DNA of 64,000 bases from an uncultured Pedobacter sp. (GTDB taxonomy: Bacteria; Bacteroidota; Bacteroidia; Sphingobacteriales; Sphingobacteriaceae), in NCBI RefSeq assembly GCF_946480185.1, contig NZ_CAMLIG010000002.1, positions 248,001 to 312,000 on the forward strand, written 5' to 3'. This document shows positions 43,761-52,319 of the stretch, piece by piece. The notes beneath the pieces were generated by a model, which was not told where the DNA came from, did no database searches, and was given only the letters and a program-made list of their open reading frames with translations. Made by a program: the position numbers and the translations under genes. Position 1 is the stretch's first letter. Each line of letters begins with the position of its first letter.

Positions 43761-43794
43761 GCCTCAAACCAACCCTCTCCGAAGGAGAGGGAGC
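43761..43794. repeat. Palindromic (REP-like) repeat, copy 3
   Basis: CCCTCTCC-GAA-GGAGAGGG at 43773-43791 with the GCCTCA flank at 43761-43766, almost identical to the copy at murD. It lies 3 bp after the stop of the preceding gene and 15 bp before a direct-repeat array. Confidence 0.8.
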
Positions 43795-43808
43795 TACCTA
43801 CAACTATG

Positions 43809-43894
43809 TAATGACTAATGAACTAAATTACAATGAGGAAAGTTCTAACAAACTAAAACCTAACCACCTAACAAACCTAATGACTAATGAACTA
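43809..43894. repeat. AATGACTAATGAACTA direct repeats next to REP copy 3
   Basis: TAATGACTAATGAACTA occurs exactly at 43809-43825 and 43878-43894. The sequence between them is made of related degenerate words (TTCTAACAAACTAAA, CACCTAACAAACCTAA). It occupies the same place relative to the palindrome as the CTTGATACT arrays at murG and murD. Confidence 0.7.
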
Positions 43895-43896
43895 GA

Positions 43897-44466
43897 CTAC
43901 CTCTTTTTCTTTTGCAAAGGGAATTTCATCTTATAATCCACTTTTACAGCACCTCTGGAAATTGCATCTAACTTGCTTTTTATCATAGTTTTCCGTAACG
44001 GATTAATTCTATCTGTAAACAGTTTTCCTTGGATATGGTCATACTCATGTTGAATCACGCGGGCAGCTAAACCTGTGAAAGAAGCTTCGTGTACATTAAA
44101 ATTTTCATCCTGATAAGTGATTTTTAAATCCTTATGTCTGCTTACATTTTCCCTAATATCAGGAATACTCAGGCATCCTTCATTAAAATCCCATTTTTCG
44201 CCAGTTTCTTCCTTAATAACGGGGTTGATAAAAACTTTTTTGAAATCTTTTAATTCTTCTTCATCCTCAGCAAACGGAGAAGCATCAACCACAAATAATC
44301 TGATAGGCAAACCCACCTGTGGTGCAGCCAACCCAACGCCACTTGCAGCATACATTGTTTCAAACATATTATCAATCAATACCTTAAGTTCTGGGTAATT
44401 TTGATCAATATTGTCCGCAACTTTCTTTAAAACCGGATCTCCGTATGCTACTATTGGTAATTTCAT
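43897..44466 (-). CDS. def: Peptide deformylase
   Basis: Iron or zinc metalloenzyme that removes the N-formyl group from nascent proteins. All three motifs are intact: GVGLAAPQVG (about 43-52), EGCLSIPDIR (about 98-107) with the metal-binding Cys, and QHEYDHIQG (about 140-148) with the two His ligands and catalytic Glu. At 189 residues it is of normal length, with a basic C-terminal tail. It stands alone; the repeat array lies just beyond its stop. Confidence 0.97.
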   Translation of the reverse strand: MKLPIVAYGDPVLKKVADNIDQNYPELKVLIDNMFETMYAASGVGLAAPQVGLPIRLFVVDASPFAEDEEELKDFKKVFINPVIKEETGEKWDFNEGCLSIPDIRENVSRHKDLKITYQDENFNVHEASFTGLAARVIQHEYDHIQGKLFTDRINPLRKTMIKSKLDAISRGAVKVDYKMKFPLQKKKR

Positions 44467-44576
44467 CGTACAAAAATAAAAAAATATGTATCTATTCCGC
44501 TAAATATTAGTATAACCGTTGAAAAGTATATGGTCTCAAAAAATAATTTACTTAACTTTAATAAATTTTTGAATTA

Positions 44577-45353
44577 ATGAGAAAACTCCTACCTTTTCTT
44601 TTTGTGCTGAGTGTTTCGGTTGGCAATCTATTTGCGCAATGTACGCCACCACCAGATGTCACCATATCTGGACCTGTTTCTGGCTGTACAGATCGGGTTG
44701 CAACCTACACCATTTCTACTTCTGCTGGAGCTACAAGTTATTTATGGAACATCACCGGTACCAGCAGTAAAACACAACAATCAGACACAAAATATAGTAT
44801 TGTGTTTGAAAACAGCAATGTAACTATTGAAGTTACTCCAATGAACGGTACTTGTGCCGGTAACAAAACAACTATTACCATTCCGGTATCTCAAACTCCA
44901 AATAAACCTTCAATTGCACAAAGCGGAAATAATTTAGATGCAAGTACCACTGCAACATCATACCAATGGTATTTGGAAAGTACCGCAATTGCTGGAGCAA
45001 CTGCAAAAACATTTACGCCTACTTCAAACGGATCTTATCTTGTTGAAGCTAAAAATGCCAACGGCTGTAGCACTTTTTCCAACAGCTTTAATTTCTTTAA
45101 AACTGCCATAAAAGAAGATGCTGTTTTCGCCGGCTTCAGTTTTTATCCAAATCCGGTTACTACAAAACTTTTTGTAGATTTCAACAGCCGTTATGATTTA
45201 AGTTTTACCGATTTATTAGGACATCAGGTTTTGCAACAAACAGATTTACAGGGCAAACAAGAAATAGACTTGTCCTCGCTAAAAAGAGGGCTTTATTTAA
45301 TGAAAGTGAACAGCAACGGAAAAACCGCGGTACGGAAGTTGCTTTTAAAATAA
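44577..45353 (+). CDS. Secreted protein with type IX secretion sorting domain
   Basis: A 258-residue protein. The signal peptide MRKLLPFLFVLSVSVGNLFA is followed by a PKD/Ig-like beta domain (TVSGCTDRVATYTIS-like region with Cys36) and a second Ig-like module (IAQSGNNLDASTTATSYQWY). A C-terminal T9SS type A sorting domain runs over about residues 185-258: FSFYPNPVTTKLFVDF, then KRGLYLMKVNSNGKTAVRKL. The C-terminal domain targets the protein through the outer membrane by the type IX system. Adhesive or surface function is inferred from the Ig-like repeats. A terminator follows. Confidence 0.9.
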   Translation: MRKLLPFLFVLSVSVGNLFAQCTPPPDVTISGPVSGCTDRVATYTISTSAGATSYLWNITGTSSKTQQSDTKYSIVFENSNVTIEVTPMNGTCAGNKTTITIPVSQTPNKPSIAQSGNNLDASTTATSYQWYLESTAIAGATAKTFTPTSNGSYLVEAKNANGCSTFSNSFNFFKTAIKEDAVFAGFSFYPNPVTTKLFVDFNSRYDLSFTDLLGHQVLQQTDLQGKQEIDLSSLKRGLYLMKVNSNGKTAVRKLLLK

Positions 45354-45376
45354 TATTAAAAAACAATTTGAACAAG

Positions 45377-45399
45377 CCCCGAAGATTGATTTTTCGGGG
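45377..45399 (+). terminator. Terminator of the T9SS protein gene
   Basis: CCCCGAA (45377-45383) pairs with TTCGGGG (45393-45399), and a long T-rich run follows, 24 bp after the stop codon. Confidence 0.75.
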
Positions 45400-45419
45400 T
45401 TTTCTTTTTATATTAAAAC

Positions 45420-46961
45420 ATGTCAACAAAACCAAATTTAATAGAGACAGTAGAACTAAGAACCTTAAAAAGCGAAGATTACGCAGATCTGAAATCGGCA
45501 ATGATTTCTGCCTACGCCGCAATGGGAGAGAGTTTTTGGAGAGAAAAATCAATCGATAAGTTAATAGAGATTTTTCCCGAAGGCCAACTTTGTATAGAAA
45601 TTAACGGCAAGGTGGTGGCTACCGCATTAAGTATCATTGTAGATTTCGATAAATTAGGAAATACGCATACTTACGCTCAAGCAACCGGAAATTACACCTT
45701 TAGTACGCACACCTATGATGGTGATGTGTTATACGGAATTGAAGTATTTGTTCATCAAGATTACCGTGGAATGCGTTTGGCCCGCCGACTTTATGATGCC
45801 AGAAAACTGCTGTGTGAAAACCTGAATTTAAAATCAATCATTTTAGGAGGACGGATTCCAAATTTTGAAAAGTTCAGCAATTTAACGCCCCGCCAGTATA
45901 TTGATAAAGTAAAGATGAAGGAAATTTATGATCCTACACTTACTTTTCAGATTTCGAACGATTTTCACGTCAAAAAAATCTTAAAAAATTACCTTCCAGA
46001 AGATCAGCAGTCTAAAGAATTTGCAACACTTTTAGAGTGGAACAACATCTATTATATTGATGAGGAAAAAGATAACCTACTGAAAAAATCAACCGTTAGA
46101 ATTGGCTTGGTGCAATGGCAAATGCGTTTATTTCCCACCGTTACAGATTTGATGGAAAGCGCAGAATATTTTGTGGATGCAGTAAGCGATTATTCATCTG
46201 ATTTTGTGGTGTTTCCCGAGTTTTTTAATGCACCATTAATGGCTGATTATAACCATTTAGGCGAAGCCAAAGCGATTAGAGAATTAGCTGAACACACCGA
46301 ATACATTAGAAGTAGATTTTGCGAACTGGCTGTTTCCTATAATGTGAACATTATTGCCGGAAGTATGCCTTTATTGGAAGACGACAAACTTTATAATGTT
46401 TCCTACATCTGCCGTAGAGACGGTTCTTTTGGTCGATCTATAAAAATTCATCCAACGCCTTCCGAAATTCACTCATGGGGAATGAGCGGTGGAAACGAGC
46501 TGAACGTTTTTGATACAGATGCCGGTCGTGTGGGGATTTTGATATGCTATGATGCTGAATTTCCAGAATTAGCCAGGTTACAGGCCTTAAAAAAAATGGA
46601 CATTTTATTTGTTCCGTTTTGGACAGATACTCAAAATGCTTATAATCGGGTAAGAATTTGTTCGCAAGCCAGAGCGATAGAAAATGAATGTTACGTTGCC
46701 ATTACCGGTTCCGTGGGGAATTTACCAAAAGTAAACAACATGGACTTGCAATATGCGCAATCTGCAATATTTTCTCCATCGGATTTTGCTTTTCCATCAA
46801 ACGCTATTGTTGCAGAAACTACTCCAAATACAGAAAACATTTTAATTGCCGATGTAAATTTAGATTTACTGAAAGAGTTACATGAGTTTGGAAGCGTTAA
46901 AAACTTAAAAGACCGCAGAACAGATTTTTACGATTTGAGTTTGAGAAAAAAAGGAAGGTAG
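45420..46961 (+). CDS. GNAT acetyltransferase-nitrilase fusion protein
   Basis: A 513-residue two-domain protein. Residues about 8-215 are a GNAT N-acetyltransferase, with the acetyl-CoA-binding VFVHQDYRGMRLARRLYDAR. Residues about 224-500 are a carbon-nitrogen hydrolase with the full catalytic triad: Glu267 in VVFPEFFNAPL, Lys342 in RSIKIHPTP, and Cys376 in ILICYDAEFPELAR. The architecture is known in bacteria and yeast as a conserved fusion; the substrate is probably an amide or N-acyl metabolite, but is not established. It has its own upstream terminator and is transcribed alone. Confidence 0.93.
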   Translation: MSTKPNLIETVELRTLKSEDYADLKSAMISAYAAMGESFWREKSIDKLIEIFPEGQLCIEINGKVVATALSIIVDFDKLGNTHTYAQATGNYTFSTHTYDGDVLYGIEVFVHQDYRGMRLARRLYDARKLLCENLNLKSIILGGRIPNFEKFSNLTPRQYIDKVKMKEIYDPTLTFQISNDFHVKKILKNYLPEDQQSKEFATLLEWNNIYYIDEEKDNLLKKSTVRIGLVQWQMRLFPTVTDLMESAEYFVDAVSDYSSDFVVFPEFFNAPLMADYNHLGEAKAIRELAEHTEYIRSRFCELAVSYNVNIIAGSMPLLEDDKLYNVSYICRRDGSFGRSIKIHPTPSEIHSWGMSGGNELNVFDTDAGRVGILICYDAEFPELARLQALKKMDILFVPFWTDTQNAYNRVRICSQARAIENECYVAITGSVGNLPKVNNMDLQYAQSAIFSPSDFAFPSNAIVAETTPNTENILIADVNLDLLKELHEFGSVKNLKDRRTDFYDLSLRKKGR

Positions 46962-47073
46962 ATTTTGATGGTTTGGAGCAAAGAATAAAGAGTGAGTATT
47001 AAAGACTGTATAATCGGTAAGGAGAGATGAAAGAACCAAGAGCAAAGATTACAGACCGAATAAACTTTGTGAT

Positions 47074-47165
47074 CTCTGCGTCCTCGGTGGTTAAAAATAA
47101 ATGCAAAAAATTTGTCTGATTTCTTTGTAAACTCCGTGAAAAACTCTGTGTCCTCTGTGGTTAAA
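47074..47165. repeat. CTCTGTGTCCTCTGTGGTTAAA-type repeats
   Basis: A 22-mer occurs twice, at 47074-47095 and 47144-47165, with 20 of 22 bases identical (CTCTG-C/T-GTCCTC-G/T-GTGGTTAAA). Words of this kind are scattered between genes in several bacterial phyla. It lies just upstream of murF, whose promoter may be in or after the second copy. Confidence 0.6.
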
Positions 47166-47208
47166 TAATCAATAATTCAATTTAACTTTACATTTTCAAA
47201 AACACGGT

Positions 47209-48507
47209 ATGTCAATTCAGGAACTCTACAAAATCTACCTTTCTCATTCAACTATCTGCACAGATACCCGCAAGATAACCGATGGTTGCTTATTTTTTGC
47301 CTTAAAGGGAGATCATTTTGATGCCAATACCTTTGCGTCTCAAGCGCTAGAAAACGGAGCCGCTTTCGCGGTAATTGATGACGCAAAGTATAAAACAAAC
47401 AGTCAGTTTCTTTTAGTTGAAGACACCTTAACTGCGCTGCAACAATTAGCAACATACCACAGAAAACAGCTGAAAATTCCTTTTATCGGTTTAACCGGAA
47501 GCAACGGAAAAACAACAACTAAAGAACTCATCAATAGCGTTCTGAGCGAAAAATTCAAAACCTCGGCCACCAAAGGAAATTTGAATAACCATATCGGTGT
47601 TCCTTTAAGTGTATTAGAAATTGGTAATGATATTGAATTGGCAATCATTGAAATGGGCGCCAACCATCAAAAAGAAATTGAATTGCTTTCGCAGATTTGC
47701 CAGCCCAATTTTGGGTTAATCACCAACATCGGCAAAGCGCATTTAGAAGGTTTTGGCGGGATTGAAGGCGTGAAAATTGGCAAAGGCGAATTATATGATT
47801 TCCTCCAGGCTCATGGCGGAACGGTATTTATCAACCAGGATAGTCCTGCGCTTAACGAAATGGCTGGCAAAAGGAGTTTTAACAAAATAATTACTTACGG
47901 AACCAGTAATTCCAGCAAAATTAAAGGGGAATTAATTGATAATAATCCCTTCTTAAAAATTAAATGGACTGCAAATAACGAAAGCCACGAGGTACTTTCG
48001 CAACTGACCGGCACTTACAACTTTGAAAACATGTTAGCGGCCGTTGCTATCGGTTTAGAGTTTGGCTTAACTCCAAATCAAATCAATACAGGCATCTCCA
48101 ATTACGCCCCAAAAAATAACCGTTCGCAAATTACCAAAACAGAAAAAAACACGGTTATTGGCGATTACTACAATGCCAACCCTAGCAGTATGGTTTTGGC
48201 CATTGAGAACATCAGCAAACTCCAAGCTGATAAAAAAGTAGTGATTTTAGGTGATATGTTCGAGATTGGAGAAACCGTAGAAGAAGAACATTTAAACGTG
48301 TTGAAAAAAGCCAATTCCTATGATTTTGACCAAGTGATTTTAATTGGCAAAGAGTTTAAAAAGCAAAGTTTAAATGGCGATGCACTGTTTTTTGAAGATA
48401 CCACACAGGCTTTTGAATATTTAAAAGAACACCCAATAAACGATGCCTTGATTTTGGTAAAAGGAAGCCGAAGCATGAAGCTGGAAAAATTGATGGAGTT
48501 GCTGTAA
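47209..48507 (+). CDS. murF: UDP-MurNAc-tripeptide--D-Ala-D-Ala ligase
   Basis: Last cytoplasmic Mur ligase, adding D-Ala-D-Ala. The N-terminal substrate domain has STICTDTRKITDGCLFFALK near 14-33, the ATP loop is GLTGSNGKTTTKELINSVL near 98-116, and NIGKAHLEGFGGIEGVKIGK near 177-196 and YNANPSSMVLAIENI near 323-337 are diagnostic. Length is 432 residues. It completes the set of mur genes but lies 23 kb from the dcw cluster. Bacteroidota often keep murF outside that cluster. Confidence 0.97.
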   Translation: MSIQELYKIYLSHSTICTDTRKITDGCLFFALKGDHFDANTFASQALENGAAFAVIDDAKYKTNSQFLLVEDTLTALQQLATYHRKQLKIPFIGLTGSNGKTTTKELINSVLSEKFKTSATKGNLNNHIGVPLSVLEIGNDIELAIIEMGANHQKEIELLSQICQPNFGLITNIGKAHLEGFGGIEGVKIGKGELYDFLQAHGGTVFINQDSPALNEMAGKRSFNKIITYGTSNSSKIKGELIDNNPFLKIKWTANNESHEVLSQLTGTYNFENMLAAVAIGLEFGLTPNQINTGISNYAPKNNRSQITKTEKNTVIGDYYNANPSSMVLAIENISKLQADKKVVILGDMFEIGETVEEEHLNVLKKANSYDFDQVILIGKEFKKQSLNGDALFFEDTTQAFEYLKEHPINDALILVKGSRSMKLEKLMELL

Positions 48508-48509
48508 AG

Positions 48510-49853
48510 TTACTCTTCCAACAACTTTTCGTCAATATTTTTAGTGGCTTTTGCACCCAATTTTTTTAAGTTTTCAACCCGGCTTACTAAATTTCCATTT
48601 CCAACGCTTAATTTGCCCATCGCATCCTGATAAACTTTCTGCGATTTATCCAGATGTTCGCCTACTTTCTGTAAATCATTAACAAAGCCTACAAATTTAT
48701 CGTAAAGCTGACCGGCTTTTGTAGCAATATCAATGGCATTTTTGGTCTGTTGTTCTTGTTTCCAGATGGAAGCAACCGTTTTTAAAGTTGCTAAAAGTGT
48801 GGATGGCGTTACAATTACCACCCGCTTGTTCCAAGCAAAATCAAACAACTCCTGGTCATATTGTACCGCTATCGCGAAGGAGGATTCAATCGGAACAAAA
48901 AGTAAAACAAATTCTGGAGAATTAATCTGGTATAAATCATGGTAATTTTTAGCGCCCAAACCGTTGATATGCGCTTTTATTCCCGCCACATGCTGTTTAA
49001 CAAATAGGTTTCGCTCTTCCTCGGTTTCGGCATTAACCAATCGCTCATAAGCAATTAAAGAAACCTTGGAATCTATTACAATGTGTTTTTCATCAGGCAA
49101 AAAAACCACCACATCTGGTAATAACTTTCCGCCATCTTCTGCAATGTAACTGCCTTGTTTACTGTAATTTATTCCTTCCAACAAACCAGAACGTTCCATC
49201 AGTTTATCCAAAACCATCTCGCCCCAGTTTCCCTGCTTTTTATTATCGCCTTTAAGCGCTTTGGTTAGGTTATTCGCCTCGTCGCTAATCTGTTTATTTA
49301 GCTCCATCATTTTTGTGATTTCGCCTTTTAAAACATTCCGTTCGTCCGATTCTGATTTATAAACTTTTTCCACTTTATCTTCAAAAGCCTTAATATTTTC
49401 TTTCAGCGGGTTCAGCAATAAATCCAGATTGTTACGGTTTACTTCGGTAAACTCAGCAGATTTACGTTTTAAAATCTCATTTGCCATCAACTCAAAATCT
49501 TTTGAAAAACGAGTTTGGTTTTCGGCAATAAACTCTTTTTGCAACTCGAACAGCTGTTGTTGTGCTTTTGCACTTTCCTGCATTTTCGCCACTTCCTGCC
49601 GCTCAAAAGAAACCTGTTCCAATAAACTCGCTTTCTCGCTTTCCAATTTGCTCAATCGGGCCAAATAACTGTTTTCTAAAGTTTGTTTCTCCGCTTTTGC
49701 ATCCAATAATTGCTGTTCTGCTACTGCAATCTGGGTTTTTAGCTTTTGATATTCATCCAAACTTACACCATCGGCAACAGCTGGCTTTTTCAGAAACATA
49801 AAAACCGCCACCAACAAAATCACCACCGCAACAATTAACAAGATTAAATCCAT
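48510..49853 (-). CDS. rmuC: DNA recombination protein RmuC
   Basis: A 447-residue protein of the RmuC family. An N-terminal transmembrane helix (residues 1-19) precedes a long predicted coiled coil (about 30-200) and a C-terminal PD-(D/E)XK nuclease-like domain. The conserved block GNWGEMVLDKLMERSGLLEG and the LPDVVVFLPDEKHIVIDSKV core, with IDSKVS, hold the likely catalytic Asp and Lys. RmuC limits DNA inversion and is thought to act on damaged or aberrant DNA structures. It converges with murF, with only 2 bp between the stops. Confidence 0.93.
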   Translation of the reverse strand: MDLILLIVAVVILLVAVFMFLKKPAVADGVSLDEYQKLKTQIAVAEQQLLDAKAEKQTLENSYLARLSKLESEKASLLEQVSFERQEVAKMQESAKAQQQLFELQKEFIAENQTRFSKDFELMANEILKRKSAEFTEVNRNNLDLLLNPLKENIKAFEDKVEKVYKSESDERNVLKGEITKMMELNKQISDEANNLTKALKGDNKKQGNWGEMVLDKLMERSGLLEGINYSKQGSYIAEDGGKLLPDVVVFLPDEKHIVIDSKVSLIAYERLVNAETEEERNLFVKQHVAGIKAHINGLGAKNYHDLYQINSPEFVLLFVPIESSFAIAVQYDQELFDFAWNKRVVIVTPSTLLATLKTVASIWKQEQQTKNAIDIATKAGQLYDKFVGFVNDLQKVGEHLDKSQKVYQDAMGKLSVGNGNLVSRVENLKKLGAKATKNIDEKLLEE

Positions 49854-49964
49854 CGAAAAGAAAAATAAATTAAAGTTCTAAAATTAACAATATTTAAAAT
49901 AAGCGTTACGTCAATTCATTCCACATTGCAGAAAACAAGACGCAAAAAGATTTGTTAATACAAA

Positions 49965-50252
49965 GTGAAAACTTCAACAATTGTACTGAACCAGAAAGAC
50001 ACAGACCGTGTAATTGAAATGGCTTGGGAAGACCGTACGCCTTTTGAAGCCATTAAATTTCAATTCGGATTAACAGAAAAAGACGTGATTACGCTGATGC
50101 GCCAACAGTTAAAAGAAAGCAGTTTTAAGTTATGGCGAAAGCGGGCGCAACGCATTTCTCACAAACATTTGAAAAAACAACCTGATGATATGCTGACTTT
50201 TAAATGCAATGCACAACGGCAAATAACGCTCAACAAAATATCAAAACGCTAA
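49965..50252 (+). CDS. DUF2805/TIGR03643 family protein
   Basis: A 95-residue basic protein that probably starts at GTG. The sequence VIEMAWEDRTPFEAIKFQFG, then LTEKDVITLMRQQLKESSFK and LWRKR, is the DUF2805/TIGR03643 hallmark, with the W-E-D-R-T-P-F-E-A-I helix. A helix-turn-helix-like fold is possible, and in some genomes such genes lie near photolyase or cryptochrome genes; none is here. Function unknown. Confidence 0.88.
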   Translation: MKTSTIVLNQKDTDRVIEMAWEDRTPFEAIKFQFGLTEKDVITLMRQQLKESSFKLWRKRAQRISHKHLKKQPDDMLTFKCNAQRQITLNKISKR

Positions 50253-50346
50253 TTGTGAAACTCTAATGATAAATAGGTGTGAATTATTTACGTAATTATC
50301 CATAATTGTGTAAAACAAAATCATCACATTTTAAGTTGAGTATAAA

Positions 50347-50760
50347 ATGAAACAAAAAGTAGCTGTTTTTAGAAAAGAACACTTTAACGCCGCACATAGG
50401 TTGAACAACCCTAACTGGAGCGAAGAAAAAAATAAAGCGTTTTTTGGTAAATGCAACAACCCAAATTACCACGGACATAATTACGATTTAACTGTAAAAG
50501 TTAGTGGTTATGTAGATGAAGAATCTGGTTATCTGTTAGATATGAAAGTGCTTTCGGACCTTTTACAAGAAAAAATAATTGAAAAGTTTGACCATAGAAA
50601 TCTAAATTTAGATACTCAGGAATTTAAAAATTTAAACCCCACAGCAGAAAACATTGCAATGGTTATTTATGATTTAATTAGGCCACACATTGCAAACGAT
50701 TTAGAGTTAAAAGTAAAATTATATGAAACTGAACGAAACTATGTCGAATATCCAGCTTGA
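50347..50760 (+). CDS. queD: 6-carboxy-tetrahydropterin synthase
   Basis: A 137-residue enzyme of the PTPS/QueD family, converting dihydroneopterin triphosphate to 6-carboxytetrahydropterin in queuosine (7-deazaguanine) synthesis. The zinc ligands are visible: FNAAHRL near residue 17, and the GHNY turn in CNNPNYHGHNYDL with the adjacent catalytic Cys. DHRNLNLD near 80-87 completes the active site. It is followed by folE, which makes its substrate from GTP; the folE frame begins 38 bp before the queD stop. Confidence 0.93.
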   Translation: MKQKVAVFRKEHFNAAHRLNNPNWSEEKNKAFFGKCNNPNYHGHNYDLTVKVSGYVDEESGYLLDMKVLSDLLQEKIIEKFDHRNLNLDTQEFKNLNPTAENIAMVIYDLIRPHIANDLELKVKLYETERNYVEYPA

Positions 50761-51421
50761 TAATTTCTCTGACGAGGATGTGTTAGTTGATGTACTTGGC
50801 GATGACCATGTGGGTACATCGTATGATACACCTATGCGTGAAGATGCTTTTGATTTAAGTGATGATGAAAAAATCGCAAAAATTGAAGCCCATTTTAGAA
50901 GTATTATGGACATTATGGGTTTAGATTTAACCGATGACAGCCTCAAAGGAACGCCTAAACGCGTAGCAAAAATGTATATCAAAGAAATTTTCAGAGGCTT
51001 AAATCCTCAAAATAAACCTGATATCAAACTTTTTGAAAATAAATATAAGTACAACCAAATGCTGGTTGAAAAAGATATTACCCTTTTTAGCAATTGCGAA
51101 CATCATTTTGTACCCATTATTGGAAAAGCGCATGTGGCTTATATCAGCAACGGAACGGTGATTGGTTTATCAAAACTGAACAGAATTGTGCAGTATTATT
51201 CACAACGTCCGCAAGTGCAGGAACGTTTGAATATTCAAATTGCCAACGAAATCAAACGAGTTTTAAATACCGAAGACGTAGCTGTTGTAATAGAGGCTTC
51301 TCATTTATGCGTTTCCTCTCGCGGAATTAAAGATACCACAAGCTCTACCGTTACGGCAGAATACTCAGGCAAATTTTTGGAAGATGCCACCAGAAACGAA
51401 TTTTTAAAATACATCGGTTAA
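50723..51421 (+). CDS. folE: GTP cyclohydrolase I
   Basis: Converts GTP to 7,8-dihydroneopterin triphosphate, the entry to folate and to queuosine. The zinc-binding LFSNCEHHFVPIIGKAHVAY, the GLSKLNRIVQYYSQRPQVQE block and the SHLCVSSRGIKDTTSSTVTA motif are all intact. At 232 residues it is longer at the N-terminus than the E. coli enzyme because of an acidic 40-residue start. The ATG at 50723 lies inside queD; a second ATG at 50741 is also possible. The gene is translationally linked to queD upstream, and to the SDR gene 1 bp downstream. Confidence 0.96.
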   Translation: MKLNETMSNIQLDNFSDEDVLVDVLGDDHVGTSYDTPMREDAFDLSDDEKIAKIEAHFRSIMDIMGLDLTDDSLKGTPKRVAKMYIKEIFRGLNPQNKPDIKLFENKYKYNQMLVEKDITLFSNCEHHFVPIIGKAHVAYISNGTVIGLSKLNRIVQYYSQRPQVQERLNIQIANEIKRVLNTEDVAVVIEASHLCVSSRGIKDTTSSTVTAEYSGKFLEDATRNEFLKYIG

Positions 51422-51422
51422 T

Positions 51423-52121
51423 ATGAATTATTTGGTCATCGGCGGAAGCTCTGGAATTGGATTGGCATTGGTTAACAAACTGGCAGAAGCGGGTCATAAG
51501 GTATGGTCGGCTTCCAGGCAAAAAGGTGAAATTCCGGCAACTGTAAATTTTATTGAGCTAGATGTTACTGCTGATGAAAACCAGCTAAAAGAACAGATTC
51601 CGGAGGTTTTGGATGGTTTGGCATATTGCCCCGGAACCATCAATTTAAAACCTTTTTTGCGCTTGACCGAAGCTGATTTTTTAGCCGATTTTAAAATTAA
51701 CGTTTTAGGAGCAGTTAAAACCATCCAGACCTGCATTCCAGCTTTAAAAAAGTCCGAAACCGCATCAATTTTAATGTTCAGTACCGTTGCTGTTCAAACT
51801 GGGATGAATTTCCATTCCAGCATTGCGGCTTCAAAAGGAGCTATCGAAGGTTTAACAAAATCCTTAGCAGCCGAATTTGCTTCCAGTAAAATTAGGGTGA
51901 ATACATTGGCGCCATCCTTAACCGATACACCTTTAGCCCATAATTTGGTTTCTACGCCCGAAAAAAAAGAAGCATCAGATAAAAGACATCCTTTAGGCAG
52001 AATAGGTACTTCTGCAGAATTGGCGGATGCTGCATTTTTTCTGCTTTCCCCAAACAGTTCGTGGATAACCGGACAAATTTTAGGAATTGATGGCGGAATG
52101 TCATCAGTAAGAAATTTATAA
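51423..52121 (+). CDS. Short-chain dehydrogenase/reductase-like protein lacking the catalytic Tyr
   Basis: A 232-residue Rossmann-fold protein. The cofactor motif is VIGGSSGIGLALVNKL at residues 5-20, and LAYCPGTINLKP is near the usual N-N-A-G position. In the active-site region, STVAVQTGMNFHSSIAASKG, the Y-x-x-x-K motif reads I-A-A-S-K, so the catalytic tyrosine is replaced by isoleucine while the lysine remains. The C-terminal ITGQILGIDGGMSS is normal. It follows folE with 1 bp between, so a pteridine-linked role is conceivable. Whether it is an active reductase is uncertain. Confidence 0.85.
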   Translation: MNYLVIGGSSGIGLALVNKLAEAGHKVWSASRQKGEIPATVNFIELDVTADENQLKEQIPEVLDGLAYCPGTINLKPFLRLTEADFLADFKINVLGAVKTIQTCIPALKKSETASILMFSTVAVQTGMNFHSSIAASKGAIEGLTKSLAAEFASSKIRVNTLAPSLTDTPLAHNLVSTPEKKEASDKRHPLGRIGTSAELADAAFFLLSPNSSWITGQILGIDGGMSSVRNL

Positions 52122-52213
52122 CAAAAGTTCTTTTTTTGTCGAAATAAGATATGCTTTCCAGAAAACATCCTTCCTTTTTAAACGTTATTAAAGAGGATTA
52201 ATAATTTAATAAT

Positions 52214-52310
52214 TAGGGCGTTCGAGCGGGCTTTACGTTGCAATCTTTTTTGCTACTCTTCCACTTCGATCAGAATAGCAAAAAAGGATTTACACTGCAA
52301 TCCCTAACGC
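52214..52310. repeat. Hairpin-containing intergenic repeat (GGGCGTTCGAGCGGGC type)
   Basis: Roughly 97 bp starting AGGGCGTTCGAGCGGGC and ending ATCCCTAACGC. Arms CAATCTTTTTTGCT (52241-52254) and AGCAAAAAAGGATT (52277-52290) can pair. GCAATC and GCAATCC recur near each end. The layout resembles GC-rich repeats common between genes in Bacteroidota. It lies in the 198-bp gap before the TetR-like gene; no other copy is in this window. Confidence 0.5.
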
Positions 52311-52319
52311 AAATTTTAT

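Noticed and set aside
45205..45552. A leftward 115-codon frame across the end of the T9SS gene and the GNAT-nitrilase gene start
   Set aside because: It runs through a terminator and two opposite-strand genes; it is a shadow frame.
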